A stretch of 64,000 nt of DNA from Deltaproteobacteria bacterium (GTDB taxonomy: Bacteria; JADJOY01), in contig JADJOY010000014.1 in NCBI GenBank assembly GCA_016713535.1, positions 186,001 through 250,000 of the forward strand, given 5' to 3'. Made by a program: the position numbers and the translations under genes. Below, piece by piece: positions 9,283-17,068 of this stretch (positions are counted from its first letter, which is position 1; each line of letters starts with the position of its first letter). The notes below the pieces were generated by a model, which saw only the letters and a list, made by a program, of their open reading frames with translations, had not been told where the DNA came from and made no database searches.

Positions 9283-10101
9283 ATGGCACGTCTGCGTTAC
9301 GCGAAGTCCCACGAGCAGCTCGCCGAGGCCCGCGCCGCGGGCCCCGGGTTCCTGCGCAGCGAGGTGCGCTCGATCCGCGCCATCTACGAGACCGACCCCG
9401 AGCTGATCGCGGCTTTGCTGCCGCGTCCGCTCGCGCCGGCGTCGCGTCCCGAGGTGCACGTGATCGTGAGCGACGTGACCATCCACCTGCCGGGCGACAT
9501 GACGTTTCCGCTCGGTGCGGGGACGTTCGGCGTCACGTGTGTCTGCGACGGCGTCGAGGGCCTGTACCCGATCACCATGCCCATGACGACCGAGGGCGCC
9601 GTGGTGGCGGGGCGCGACATCTACGGCGAGCCCAAGAAGCTCGCCGAGATCACGCTCACCGAAGAGGGCGGCGTGCAGGTGGGCCGGATCACCCGCATGG
9701 GGATCACCTACGTCGAGCTGCGCGGCCGCCCGCTGCGCGAGCAGAAGCCCACCGACCGCGTCGACCGCGCGTACACGTTCAAGGTGCTGCCGTCGCCGCC
9801 GCCCGCGCAGGGCTTCGACGTCGACCCGCTGCTCTGTCAGCTCGAGTGGAAGCTCGCGATGAGCAAGAGCACGGTCCTCGACGGCGAGGTGCTGCTCTCG
9901 GACTCGCCGTTCGATCCGGTGGCCGACCTGCCGGTGCGCAAGCTCGTCGCCCTCGAGCTCGAGGTCAGCGACGTCGAGTCGGGCGGCAAGGTGCTGAAGC
10001 CGGTGAAGGGGGAGTGGCTGCTGCCCTTCCTCCATCAGCGCTACGACGATCCGATGTTCCCCGGGCTCGAGGTGGCGGTTGCGTCGGAGAAGGCGGCATG
10101 A
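9283..10101 (+). CDS. Acetoacetate decarboxylase-family protein
   Basis: 272 residues from ATG 9283, preceded by GGAGGAGAG. Matches the ADC family: the GYGxPKK-type active-site segment appears as DIYGEPKKLAEI with Lys118-Lys119, equivalent to the adjacent lysines of clostridial acetoacetate decarboxylase, where the first forms the Schiff base. True ADC members decarboxylate beta-keto acids, while many relatives are Schiff-base aldolase-dehydratases or enol-lactonases. Here it probably acts on a keto-acid intermediate of the operon's pathway. Its stop overlaps the next start (ATGA), coupling it to the SDR. The acceptor substrate is unknown. Confidence 0.9.
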   Translation: MARLRYAKSHEQLAEARAAGPGFLRSEVRSIRAIYETDPELIAALLPRPLAPASRPEVHVIVSDVTIHLPGDMTFPLGAGTFGVTCVCDGVEGLYPITMPMTTEGAVVAGRDIYGEPKKLAEITLTEEGGVQVGRITRMGITYVELRGRPLREQKPTDRVDRAYTFKVLPSPPPAQGFDVDPLLCQLEWKLAMSKSTVLDGEVLLSDSPFDPVADLPVRKLVALELEVSDVESGGKVLKPVKGEWLLPFLHQRYDDPMFPGLEVAVASEKAA

Positions 10102-10973
10102 AGGACTTCTCCGGAAAGGTCGCGGTGATCACGGGCGGCGCGAGCGGCATCGGCCGCGCGATCGGCGAACGCGTCGCGCGCGAAGGGGTGAAGCTGGTGC
10201 TGGCGGACGTCGAGGGCGCTGCCCTCGAGCGCACCGTCGCGGAGCTGCGTGGCGCAGGCGTCGAGGCCACGGGCGTGGTCACCGACGTACGAAAGCCCGC
10301 CGAGGTCGAGGCGCTCGCCGAGAAGACGCTCTCCACCTACGGCGGCGTGCACCTGGTCTTCAACAACGCCGGCGTCGGCACCGACGAGACCCGCCAGATG
10401 CTCTGGCAGTCGCCCGAGAACGACTGGCGCTGGGTGCTCGACGTGAACCTCTTCGGCGTCCTCAACGGCATCAAGGCCTTCGTGCCGATCCTCCTCGAGC
10501 GCGGCGAGGAGGCGCACGTCGTCAACACCTCGTCGGGGAACGGCGGTCTCTTCCCGCTGCCGACCACGCCGATCTACGCCGCGGTGAAGGCCGCGGTCAC
10601 GTGCGTGTCCGAGGTCCTCCACGCGCAGCTCCTGATGACGGGAGCGCCGGTCAAGGCGAGCGTCCTCTTTCCCGGGCCACACCTGGTGCGCACCAACATC
10701 TTCACCGCGCACCGCAACCGACCCGCGGACGCGCCCTACCAGAGCGAGCCCGACGCGCCGCCGCCGACCTTCGACGAGATCAAGGTGATGATCGAGGCCG
10801 CCGGGTTGCCGTTCGCGGTGACCGAGCCCGCCGAGGTCGCCGAGCTGGCGTTCCAGGGGATCCGCGAGGACCGCTTCTGGCTGATCCCGGCGAGCGAGGA
10901 CAACGACGCCCGGGTACGGGAGCGGATGGAAGGGATCCTGGCCCGCGAGAACCCGCCGCTCAAGTTCATGTGA
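10098..10973 (+). CDS. SDR-family NAD(P)-dependent oxidoreductase
   Basis: 291 residues. Classical short-chain dehydrogenase: cofactor loop TGGASGIG (12-19), NNAG (about 89-92), catalytic Ser near 145, and YAAVK with Tyr160 and Lys164. An Asp at the end of beta-2 (LVLADVE) favours NAD(H). Oxidation of a secondary alcohol to a ketone, or the reverse, is expected. Overlapping start and stop codons link it to the ADC-family gene before it and the ASST gene after it. In context it may produce or consume the keto intermediate handled by the decarboxylase-like enzyme. The C-terminal ~70 residues are longer than a minimal SDR, as in steroid and terpenoid dehydrogenase subgroups. Confidence 0.94.
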   Translation: MKDFSGKVAVITGGASGIGRAIGERVAREGVKLVLADVEGAALERTVAELRGAGVEATGVVTDVRKPAEVEALAEKTLSTYGGVHLVFNNAGVGTDETRQMLWQSPENDWRWVLDVNLFGVLNGIKAFVPILLERGEEAHVVNTSSGNGGLFPLPTTPIYAAVKAAVTCVSEVLHAQLLMTGAPVKASVLFPGPHLVRTNIFTAHRNRPADAPYQSEPDAPPPTFDEIKVMIEAAGLPFAVTEPAEVAELAFQGIREDRFWLIPASEDNDARVRERMEGILARENPPLKFM

Positions 10974-12481
10974 TGGGGCGAGGCGAGAGTTCGGCCGCGC
11001 GTCGCCGCCGCGGCTACGCGCTCGGCGTTTGCGTCGCGGCGCTGCTCGCCACGAGCTGCGGCTCGGACGGCGTTGCCACGATCGACGTGCGGGGTGCGCG
11101 GTTCGTCGCCGAGCCCCAGAACCTGCTGAGCACCGTCGTCACGTTCCAGACCAGCGACGACGCGCGGCCGCGGGTGTGGGTGAGCGGACCGCGCGGGCGC
11201 TTCGAGGTGCCCGACTCTGGCTGGCTGAGCGCGCGCGCCGGGATGGCTCACGAGGTGCTCGTGCTCGGGCTCACCCCCGAGACCAGCTACCAGGTCGAGA
11301 TCGGCGGCGCGGGAGTGCGCGCCGATCGCTCGCTCTCGTTCACCACGGCGCCGGCGCCCGCTGGCTTGCCCACGCTCGAGGTGCGGACCCGCGACCCCGA
11401 GCGCATCCAGCCCGGGATCACGCTCATCGGCATCAGCGGCCCGGACCCCGGCTGGATCGCGGCGTTCGACGACGAGGGGCGGCCGGTCTGGTACCACCGC
11501 CCCGACCCGCCGGTGATCGTGACGCACGTCCAGCGGCTCAGGAACGGTCACTTCGCGTACGTCGCGGGGACCAACTGGGAGCTCATCCGCGAGATCGACC
11601 TGCGTGGACGGACGGTGCGCGAGTACGGTGCGCGCGCGATGGGGCTCGACACCCTCCACCACGACTTCGACGAGCTGCCGGACGGCCACCTCCTCGCCCA
11701 GACCACCGAGCTGGTGCCGGTGTCGGGCTTTCCGCCCGCCGGGAGCGGCGGCGGTCCGAACACCCTCGAGCTGGTCGCCGACTCGCTCCTCGAGCTCGAC
11801 GGCGACGCGCGCGTGGTGCGGCGCTGGCCGATGCTGGAGACCTTGGCACCGCACCGCATCCTCCTCGACGCGCTCTTCCCGTACTGGAACGACTGGTATC
11901 CGGGCTCGTCGCTGGTGCGCGGCTGGTGCCACCTCAACAACGTCAGCTACCTGCCCGACACCGACGGCGTGGTGCTGAGCGCCCTCAACCAGCGGCTGGT
12001 GTTCGAGATGGGGCTCGCCGACGGGCGGCTGCGGTGGGTGCTCGGCGAGGACGACCCGCGCACCACCGAGGACGACGACTGGCCGTACCTGGCGCTCGAG
12101 GAGGGCGGTCGCTACACGGCGCGCCAGCACGACGTCGAGCGGCTACCCGACGGCGACATCCTGGTCTACGACAACGCCATCGACACGCTGAAGAGCCGCT
12201 GCGTCCGCTACCGGATCGACCCCGCGCGCCGCACCGCGCGCCAGGTCTGGGAGTTCATCGACCCCGAGCTCACACCGCCCGCCTTCTCGCTGGTGGCCGG
12301 CGACTGCGACGGGCTCGGCAACGGCCACATCCTGGTGTGGGACCCGATGGCGACCGCCGGGCTGCGCTCGCGGATCGCCGAGGTCGACCCCGCCACCGAC
12401 ACCAAGGTGTGGGAAGCGTTCACGGCGCCCCTCGTCGGCGGCTTCGACGCCGAGCGGCTCCCCAGCATCTACCCCGACTGA
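10973..12481 (+). CDS. Arylsulfotransferase (ASST)-like lipoprotein
   Basis: 502 residues; the ATG shares the A of the SDR stop codon (TGATG). The N-terminus is Arg-rich, then hydrophobic, with lipobox LLATSC, so export as a lipoprotein is predicted. Residues ~40-125 look like an Ig/fibronectin-like domain (LTPETSYQVEI). The rest is a propeller like bacterial arylsulfate sulfotransferases, with repeated His/Asp-rich blade motifs: TLHHDFDELPDGHLL, HLNNVSYLPD, RQHDVERLPDGDILVYDN, GDCDGLGNGHILV. PAPS-independent ASSTs transfer sulfate between phenolic compounds in the periplasm using a catalytic His. Whether this copy is enzymatic is not shown. Its place at the operon end suggests substrate desulfation, conjugation or binding outside the cytoplasm. 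Confidence 0.85.
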   Translation: MGRGESSAARRRRGYALGVCVAALLATSCGSDGVATIDVRGARFVAEPQNLLSTVVTFQTSDDARPRVWVSGPRGRFEVPDSGWLSARAGMAHEVLVLGLTPETSYQVEIGGAGVRADRSLSFTTAPAPAGLPTLEVRTRDPERIQPGITLIGISGPDPGWIAAFDDEGRPVWYHRPDPPVIVTHVQRLRNGHFAYVAGTNWELIREIDLRGRTVREYGARAMGLDTLHHDFDELPDGHLLAQTTELVPVSGFPPAGSGGGPNTLELVADSLLELDGDARVVRRWPMLETLAPHRILLDALFPYWNDWYPGSSLVRGWCHLNNVSYLPDTDGVVLSALNQRLVFEMGLADGRLRWVLGEDDPRTTEDDDWPYLALEEGGRYTARQHDVERLPDGDILVYDNAIDTLKSRCVRYRIDPARRTARQVWEFIDPELTPPAFSLVAGDCDGLGNGHILVWDPMATAGLRSRIAEVDPATDTKVWEAFTAPLVGGFDAERLPSIYPD

Positions 12482-12517
12482 GCGCGGGCCCGCGTCATCG
12501 ATCACGATCGGCGCCTG

Positions 12518-12586
12518 GCGCCCGACGGAGCGGGCGCGCTCCAGCCGTTTGCTCGGGTGGCCGGGAGGGGCACGCGCCGCGTGCCC
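12518..12586. repeat. Two GGAG palindromes in the ASST-toxin/antitoxin gap
   Basis: A GGAG-type palindrome on the minus strand ends at 12542 (GGCGCCCGACGGAGCGGGCG read on plus). One on plus starts GGAGGGGCACGCGCCG at 12564 and closes with GTGCCC at 12586. They face away from each other. The 273 bp gap to the antitoxin contains otherwise only the promoter described below. Confidence 0.7.
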
Positions 12587-12718
12587 GGCGATACGACGTG
12601 CCGTCCGCGTCGCCGATCGCGTGGATCCCCGTACGCCGCGCTCGATCCGGGGCGCCGTCGTCGACGGAAGTCGCCGTGGAGCCCGATGTTCTGTCGTCAG
12701 GATGCCGATCTGCGAATC

Positions 12719-12757
12719 TTGCGAGAGCCATGTTGGTCATCTAGAATGACCAACATG
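12719..12757 (+). promoter_or_regulatory. Toxin-antitoxin promoter with overlapping palindromic operator
   Basis: TTGCGA (12719-12724), a 17-base spacer and TAGAAT (12742-12747) form a good sigma70-type promoter. A perfect 12-base inverted repeat, CATGTTGGTCAT (12729-12740) and ATGACCAACATG (12746-12757), separated by CTAGA, overlaps the -10. This is the expected binding site for antitoxin or toxin-antitoxin autorepression. The expected transcription start falls at or next to the ATG at 12755, so the mRNA is probably leaderless. Confidence 0.8.
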
Positions 12758-12997
12758 ACCACGCGAGCTCGATCGACCCAGTTCAACGTCGCGGACGCCA
12801 AGGCGCGCTTCTCGGAGCTCGTGCGGCGCGCGATGGCCGGCGAAGAGGTCGTGATCGCGCGGGACAACACGCCGGTGCTCAAGCTGGTTCGGCTCGATCG
12901 CGGGCGTGCGCCTCGCACCCCCGGCTCGGCCCGCGGTCGGGTTCGTGTCGCCGACGATTTCGACGCCACGCCCGACGATTTCCGCGACTACGAATGA
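12755..12997 (+). CDS. Phd/YefM-type antitoxin
   Basis: 80 residues from ATG 12755. The in-frame ATG at 12746 lies inside the -10 region, so it is unlikely to be translated. The sequence FNVADAKARFSELVRRAMAGEEVVIARDNTPVLKLV is the Phd/YefM N-terminal DNA-binding fold. The acidic C-terminus (VADDFDATPDDFRDYE) is typical of the flexible toxin-neutralising tail. It should bind the upstream palindrome and inhibit the PIN toxin encoded immediately downstream. The stop overlaps the toxin ATG by 4 bases. Confidence 0.93.
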   Translation: MTTRARSTQFNVADAKARFSELVRRAMAGEEVVIARDNTPVLKLVRLDRGRAPRTPGSARGRVRVADDFDATPDDFRDYE

Positions 12998-13383
12998 GTG
13001 ATTTGCTCCTCGACGCCCACGCGTTCCTGTGGTGGGTGGACGACTCGCCAAGGCTCGGCCGCCGGGCAAGGGCCGCCATCGCGGACCCGGATCGACGCTG
13101 CTTCCTGAGCCTCGCCAGTTCCTGGGAGATCGCGATCAAGCTCAGCCTCGGCAAGCTCGAGCTGCCTGGGCCGATGGAGCGGTTCGTTCCGGACCAACTC
13201 GCCGCGAACGACTTCGAGGAGCTGCCGATCGGTTTCGCGCACGTCGCTCGGGTCGCGCGTCTGCCGTTCCACCATCGCCACCCGTTCGACCGCTTGCTCG
13301 TGGCCCAGGCCCTGGAAGAGGGTCTGACGTTGGTGTCCGCCGACCCGGTCTTCCGTCGTTACGGCGTACGCGTAGTCTGGTGA
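12994..13383 (+). CDS. vapC: VapC-family PIN-domain toxin
   Basis: 129 residues. PIN-domain acidic residues are all present: Asp7 (LLLDAHAFLWW), Glu45 (SSWEIAIKLSLGKL), Asp99 (HHRHPFDRLLVAQA) and Asp117 (VSADPVF). This subgroup (FLWW and SxWEIAIK motifs) usually pairs with Phd-like antitoxins, as it does here. It should be a Mg-dependent ribonuclease that cleaves tRNA or rRNA when free of antitoxin. ATGA overlap with the antitoxin gene ensures coupled synthesis. All active-site residues are intact, so the module looks functional. Confidence 0.94.
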   Translation: MSDLLLDAHAFLWWVDDSPRLGRRARAAIADPDRRCFLSLASSWEIAIKLSLGKLELPGPMERFVPDQLAANDFEELPIGFAHVARVARLPFHHRHPFDRLLVAQALEEGLTLVSADPVFRRYGVRVVW

Positions 13384-13575
13384 TGCAGGTCGTGGATCTG
13401 CGTTGACCTCTCGATCTGGGAAAACCAGTATCGACGATTGACTTCACGGGCTCTTCTTACCATCCTGAGCGCGTTCGTCGGGCGTGGGCCCGACGAACGC
13501 GCGACCACGCGAGGCAGCTCGACGCGTGGGCCCTCCCGGGCGCGCGGTGGATCGAGTGACGAGGGTGGGTTCGTC

Positions 13576-15416
13576 ATGGGCTATCGGCTGTGGCTCGGTG
13601 CGGCGGCGTTCGCCGGCGCGCTGGCAGTTGGGTCGTGTAGCGGGGACGGCGCCGTTTCGCGTGGGATCGTCTACCCGCTTCCCGATCCGCCGGTCGCGTT
13701 CGCGCGTGAGCTCGGGCGCGGGCTAGCGGGGCCGGCACAGGTGTCGCTCGTGCTCGACGGCCGTGCACTCGTCGTGCGCGAGGGGTGTCGGGACGGCTGG
13801 CGCTGGTGGATCGTGCGACCGGGGCGATCGATCGCTCGTTCGGCGCCCCGCCGGATCCAGTGGTCGACGTCGCGTCCGCTGGCGACGGGCGAACGATCTG
13901 GATCAAGTCGACCCAGGGCGGCCTGTTCCAGACCGATCTCGTCGATGAGCGTTGGAGCGCGATCCCCGTCGACATACATGGCTCGGGCTTCTTCGTGAAC
14001 GCGAGCGGCACCCAGCTCTACACCGCGACCGACGGCATCGATCGGATCGATCTCACGACCGGCCTTCGCGAGCGCCTCGACACCTGCCAAGACGTCCCGT
14101 CCGTGCTGATCGATCCCGACGGCCAGCGCGTGTACGCGAGCGGGATCCTGGGCGGAACGCCGAACACGGGGTACTACCCGTACCTCCATTCGTGCGACCT
14201 GATCACGGAGGAGCGGGCTTCGAGCGACGTCTTCCCGAGCTCGGATGCCGGCATGACGTCGCTCGGATGCGCCGGCACCCGCGTGTTGCGAGGCATGCGA
14301 CTGCGGCCTTACTCGTCGGCACCGCCGGCGCCGGGAAGCACGGCGCGGATCTTCACGAGCTACGACGCCGTCTCGCTCGAATCGAGAGGCGACGTCTCGC
14401 TCCTCGAGCCCTTCGATCCCACCAGCCCGAGCGGCCCCGTCGAGTCGAGCGCGGATTGCAGTCGATTCTGGTGGCCTGTGACGAACGGAGTCTTCGAGAG
14501 TCGCGCTGACGGAACCGGCTTGCGAGCGGTGACGGAGGGTCTCGGGCAAGTGACCGCGATCGCACCGGGAGACCGCGCTGGCACCGCGTTCACGTTCGCG
14601 TGGCTCGGCCGAGGTGGCGCGCTCTACCGGACCGATCTCGGCAGCGGTGACCTCGATCTGGTTCGCCGGGACCTGGCGGTCAGTGAGGAGGGCGTCGATA
14701 GCATCGCGCCGCTCGCCGACCGTCATCAGCTCGCGATCGCGTCCGTCGATTCGGATTACGTGCCGTTCGAGGAGACCACCTACCGCTCGCGCGTGTCGGT
14801 CCTCGACCTCACGACGGGCACGTCGATCCGGGGCGCCGTGCTGGGAGACGCGGCCTTCGGTGACATCGCGAGCTGTGGCTCGCCGGCCCGGCTCTTCGCA
14901 CTCGGCTGGAAGCAGCGAGACGGATCTGGTCTGGATCTCGTCGAGGTCACCGAGTCCGGCTTCGACGTCGCGGGGTCGCGCGAGATCCCCGAACCTACGA
15001 CGGGCTCGCCACCACCGGGTTGGATCTACGGGCTGCCCGAGAGGGGCTTCGCGATGTCGCGGGATTGCGACTCGGCTTACTTTCTCCGCAGTGGGTTACG
15101 CCGCTTCGACCGGCGGAGCGGTCACACGACGGCACTACCGTTCTGGGGATCCACGTTCGCGACCGACCCGCGCCAGGACGTGCTCTACATCTACAACCAA
15201 CCCGCCGGGAGCCAGGTCCGAGCGATCGATCTGCGTACGCTCGACTCGCGCGTGATCGCCGTCGCCGTGCCGTTCGTCGACACGCTGAGCGTGACCTCGG
15301 ATGGGAAGCTTGTGCTGGGCGGCAAGCATTCCGTCGCCGTCGGGGTCATCGATCTGACCACCGGGATGTCGAAGCGCCTCTGGGAGGGTCCCGGTCCCGC
15401 GTTCGAGCCCGGGTGA
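13576..15416 (+). CDS. Secreted lipoprotein with propeller-like repeats, frame broken near 13783
   Basis: Reading begins at ATG 13576 with a signal peptide and probable lipobox LAVGSC. The frame is lost at a GGGG run (13782-13785). One extra base there would join ...ALVVREG to VSGRLALVDRATGAIDRSFG, and that second frame then runs open to 15416. Joined length is about 613 residues. The second part has repeating segments of the kind VDRATGAIDRSF, RIDLTTGLRE, VLDLTTGTSIRG and VIDLTTGMSKRLW, typical of WD40/YVTN-like beta-propellers. No enzymatic motif is seen. An extracytoplasmic binding role is plausible but unproven. Whether the break is a sequencing error or a real mutation is not decidable here. 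Confidence 0.75.
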
Positions 15417-15419
15417 GGG

Positions 15420-15449
15420 CTGGGTCGCCCGGCGGAGCGGGCGACCCAG
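15420..15449. terminator. Hairpin between convergent genes
   Basis: CTGGGTCGCCC (15420-15430) and GGGCGACCCAG (15439-15449) form an 11-base perfect stem with an 8-base loop. It lies 4 bases beyond the plus-strand stop and about 35 bases from the end of the minus-strand gene. There is no U tract, so it may act as a bidirectional block or mRNA 3'-end stabiliser. Confidence 0.5.
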
Positions 15450-15485
15450 GCGTCGGAGCGTCGGCGCTCCGTCGCCGACTCGTCC

Positions 15486-16763
15486 TCAGTTGCTCGCGAA
15501 CGCGAAGCCGATGCCGGTGGCGCCCTGGAAGCCGTCGGGTGGCAGGCTCTCGTCGTCGGGCGCGAGCCCGGGGGCGATCTTGGCGTTGAGCTGGTCGACC
15601 TGGTGCCAGAGCATGAAGAACGTGAGCTGCTCGGGCACCTCGACGACCGCGGGCTCGGCCTCGTCGACGATCGAGAACCCCGAGAACGAGTTGTAGCTGC
15701 CCTCGACCTTGGGCCCGAGCGCGATGGGCAGCTTCTCCGCCACGTTCGGGTTGATCTCGTTGGCGGGGCAGTCGAAAGCTTCGCACTCGCGCTTGTTGGG
15801 CGCCTTCGTCCACACCAGCCCGTCCTCGGAGTAGGCGATGCCGAGCGACGAGTCGATGTCGTCGAAGCGGGTGTCGAGGCGGCCGCGCAGGTTGCCCGTG
15901 TAATAGAGCAGATACACGGTGCGCAGCGGGTCGCGGTGCACGAGCACCGCCGGCGCGCCCACCGAGCCCGCCGGGTCGGTCGGCTTGTATAACTCCCAGG
16001 TGGTCTGGTCGGAAGTCAGCACCGGGGCCAGGTCGTCGCGCCCGCCGCCGCTGCGGCCGAAGGCGTCCCGCTTGGTCCAGGTGGCGCCGTCCGGCGAGTC
16101 GGCGTAGCCGATCGCGCGCGCCCCCCGGACGTTGCCGTCGTACCACATGCGGTAGAGGCCATCGTGGAACACCACCGAGGGTGAGCCGACGGTGCCCGCC
16201 TCCCAGCTCTGATCCGGTATCAACACGGGGCCCGCGCTGCCGCGCGTCCAGGTCACGCCGTCGCTCGACTCGGCGTAGCCGATGCCGGCGTACTCGCCGC
16301 CCTCGAACCACATCCGGTAGCGGCCGTCCTCGACCAGCACCGCGGGCGCGCCCACCGCGCCCGCCTCCCACGCCGCCGTGGCGCTCAGCACGGTGCGGTC
16401 AGACGTGACGCTCACGTCGTAGTCGCGGCACTGGGTGCCGCGGGCGAGCGTCATGCGGTTCCACAGGATCTCGGCGGAGCCGTCTCCGCGACGGAGCTCG
16501 GACCAGATCTGGAACGAACCGTCGGCGTCGTGGACGAGCGCCGGACCACCGCGCTGGCCGTCGCCGGGCGAGGTCAGGACGAACGGCTGGACGAGCTGGG
16601 TGTTGCAGTAGAAGTCCTGCTTGATGAACGGGCCGACACCGCTCGACGGCAGGTTCTCGCTGCCGGTCGGCTCGTTGCCCTTGCTGGCCGTGAATCCGCA
16701 GCCGAGCCCGGCCGCGAGCGCCATCGCTGCGAGCCCCGAGGCGGTCCGGAGTCGACGGCTCAT
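15486..16763 (-). CDS. Lipoprotein with glycoside-hydrolase-like five-bladed propeller repeats
   Basis: 425 residues from ATG 16763. Signal peptide with lipobox LAAGLGC. At least three copies of a blade pattern are visible: VGAPAVLVEDGRYRMWFEG...IGYAESSDGVTW, then VGSPSVVFHDGLYRMWYDG...IGYADSPDGATW, then VGAPAVLVHRDPLRTVYLLYYTG...IAYSEDGLVW. This (Y-R-M-W, IGYAxSxDGxTW) pattern is that of the DUF377/GH43-GH130-type propeller fold. The usual catalytic acids cannot be placed with confidence, so a carbohydrate-binding or hydrolytic role is suggested only. The gene stands alone, convergent with the propeller lipoprotein gene at 13576-15416. Confidence 0.82.
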   Translation of the reverse strand: MSRRLRTASGLAAMALAAGLGCGFTASKGNEPTGSENLPSSGVGPFIKQDFYCNTQLVQPFVLTSPGDGQRGGPALVHDADGSFQIWSELRRGDGSAEILWNRMTLARGTQCRDYDVSVTSDRTVLSATAAWEAGAVGAPAVLVEDGRYRMWFEGGEYAGIGYAESSDGVTWTRGSAGPVLIPDQSWEAGTVGSPSVVFHDGLYRMWYDGNVRGARAIGYADSPDGATWTKRDAFGRSGGGRDDLAPVLTSDQTTWELYKPTDPAGSVGAPAVLVHRDPLRTVYLLYYTGNLRGRLDTRFDDIDSSLGIAYSEDGLVWTKAPNKRECEAFDCPANEINPNVAEKLPIALGPKVEGSYNSFSGFSIVDEAEPAVVEVPEQLTFFMLWHQVDQLNAKIAPGLAPDDESLPPDGFQGATGIGFAFASN

Positions 16764-16789
16764 GGGGTTGGCGGACTGCTCAAGAAGGT

Positions 16790-16971
16790 ACGCGCCAGAG
16801 GCGCGTCGACGAGCAAAGCGAGTCGACTTGGGGGTTGGGCCCCACGAAAACCGCGCTTTTCGTGGGTCGGGGGTCTGGAACAGACCCCCGAGGAAACGTC
16901 GGCAGGCGCGAAAAACTCGCATCGGCGAGTTTTTCAGCAGCCTGTTCGGCCGCGAAGGATCGCGGTCCTCC
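16790..16971. repeat. Composite hairpin element and GGAG palindrome
   Basis: Four hairpins lie in this 305 bp gap: CCCACGAAAA/TTTTCGTGGG (16841-16850, 16857-16866); GGGGGTCTG/CAGACCCCC with loop GAA (16869-16877, 16881-16889); the terminator listed separately; and a minus-strand GGAG palindrome (16948-16971). The GGGGGTCTGGAACAGACCCC core recurs near 23411, 23800 and 39065. Confidence 0.7.
16910..16935. terminator. Bidirectional intrinsic terminator
   Basis: GAAAAACTCGC (16910-16920) pairs perfectly with GCGAGTTTTTC (16925-16935) around a 4-base loop, with a run of five T on either strand at the stem base. It lies about 130 bp past the end of the minus-strand FadL operon and would end that transcript before the propeller gene at 16763. 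Confidence 0.75.
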
Positions 16972-17068
16972 AGACGGTACGTGGAGGGCAGACGCCGAAG
17001 GCGTCGTGGTCCGTCGGCGCCGCGGAGTCGGCCGGTACGAGTGGTTCGCGCGCGCATGACCATCGCCA

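Noticed and set aside
12746-12748. ATG at 12746 as the antitoxin start
   Set aside because: It overlaps the -10 element and the right arm of the operator; ATG 12755 fits the expected transcript start.
13438-13466. TTGACT as -35 of the propeller lipoprotein gene
   Set aside because: No good -10 at a 16-18 base spacing.
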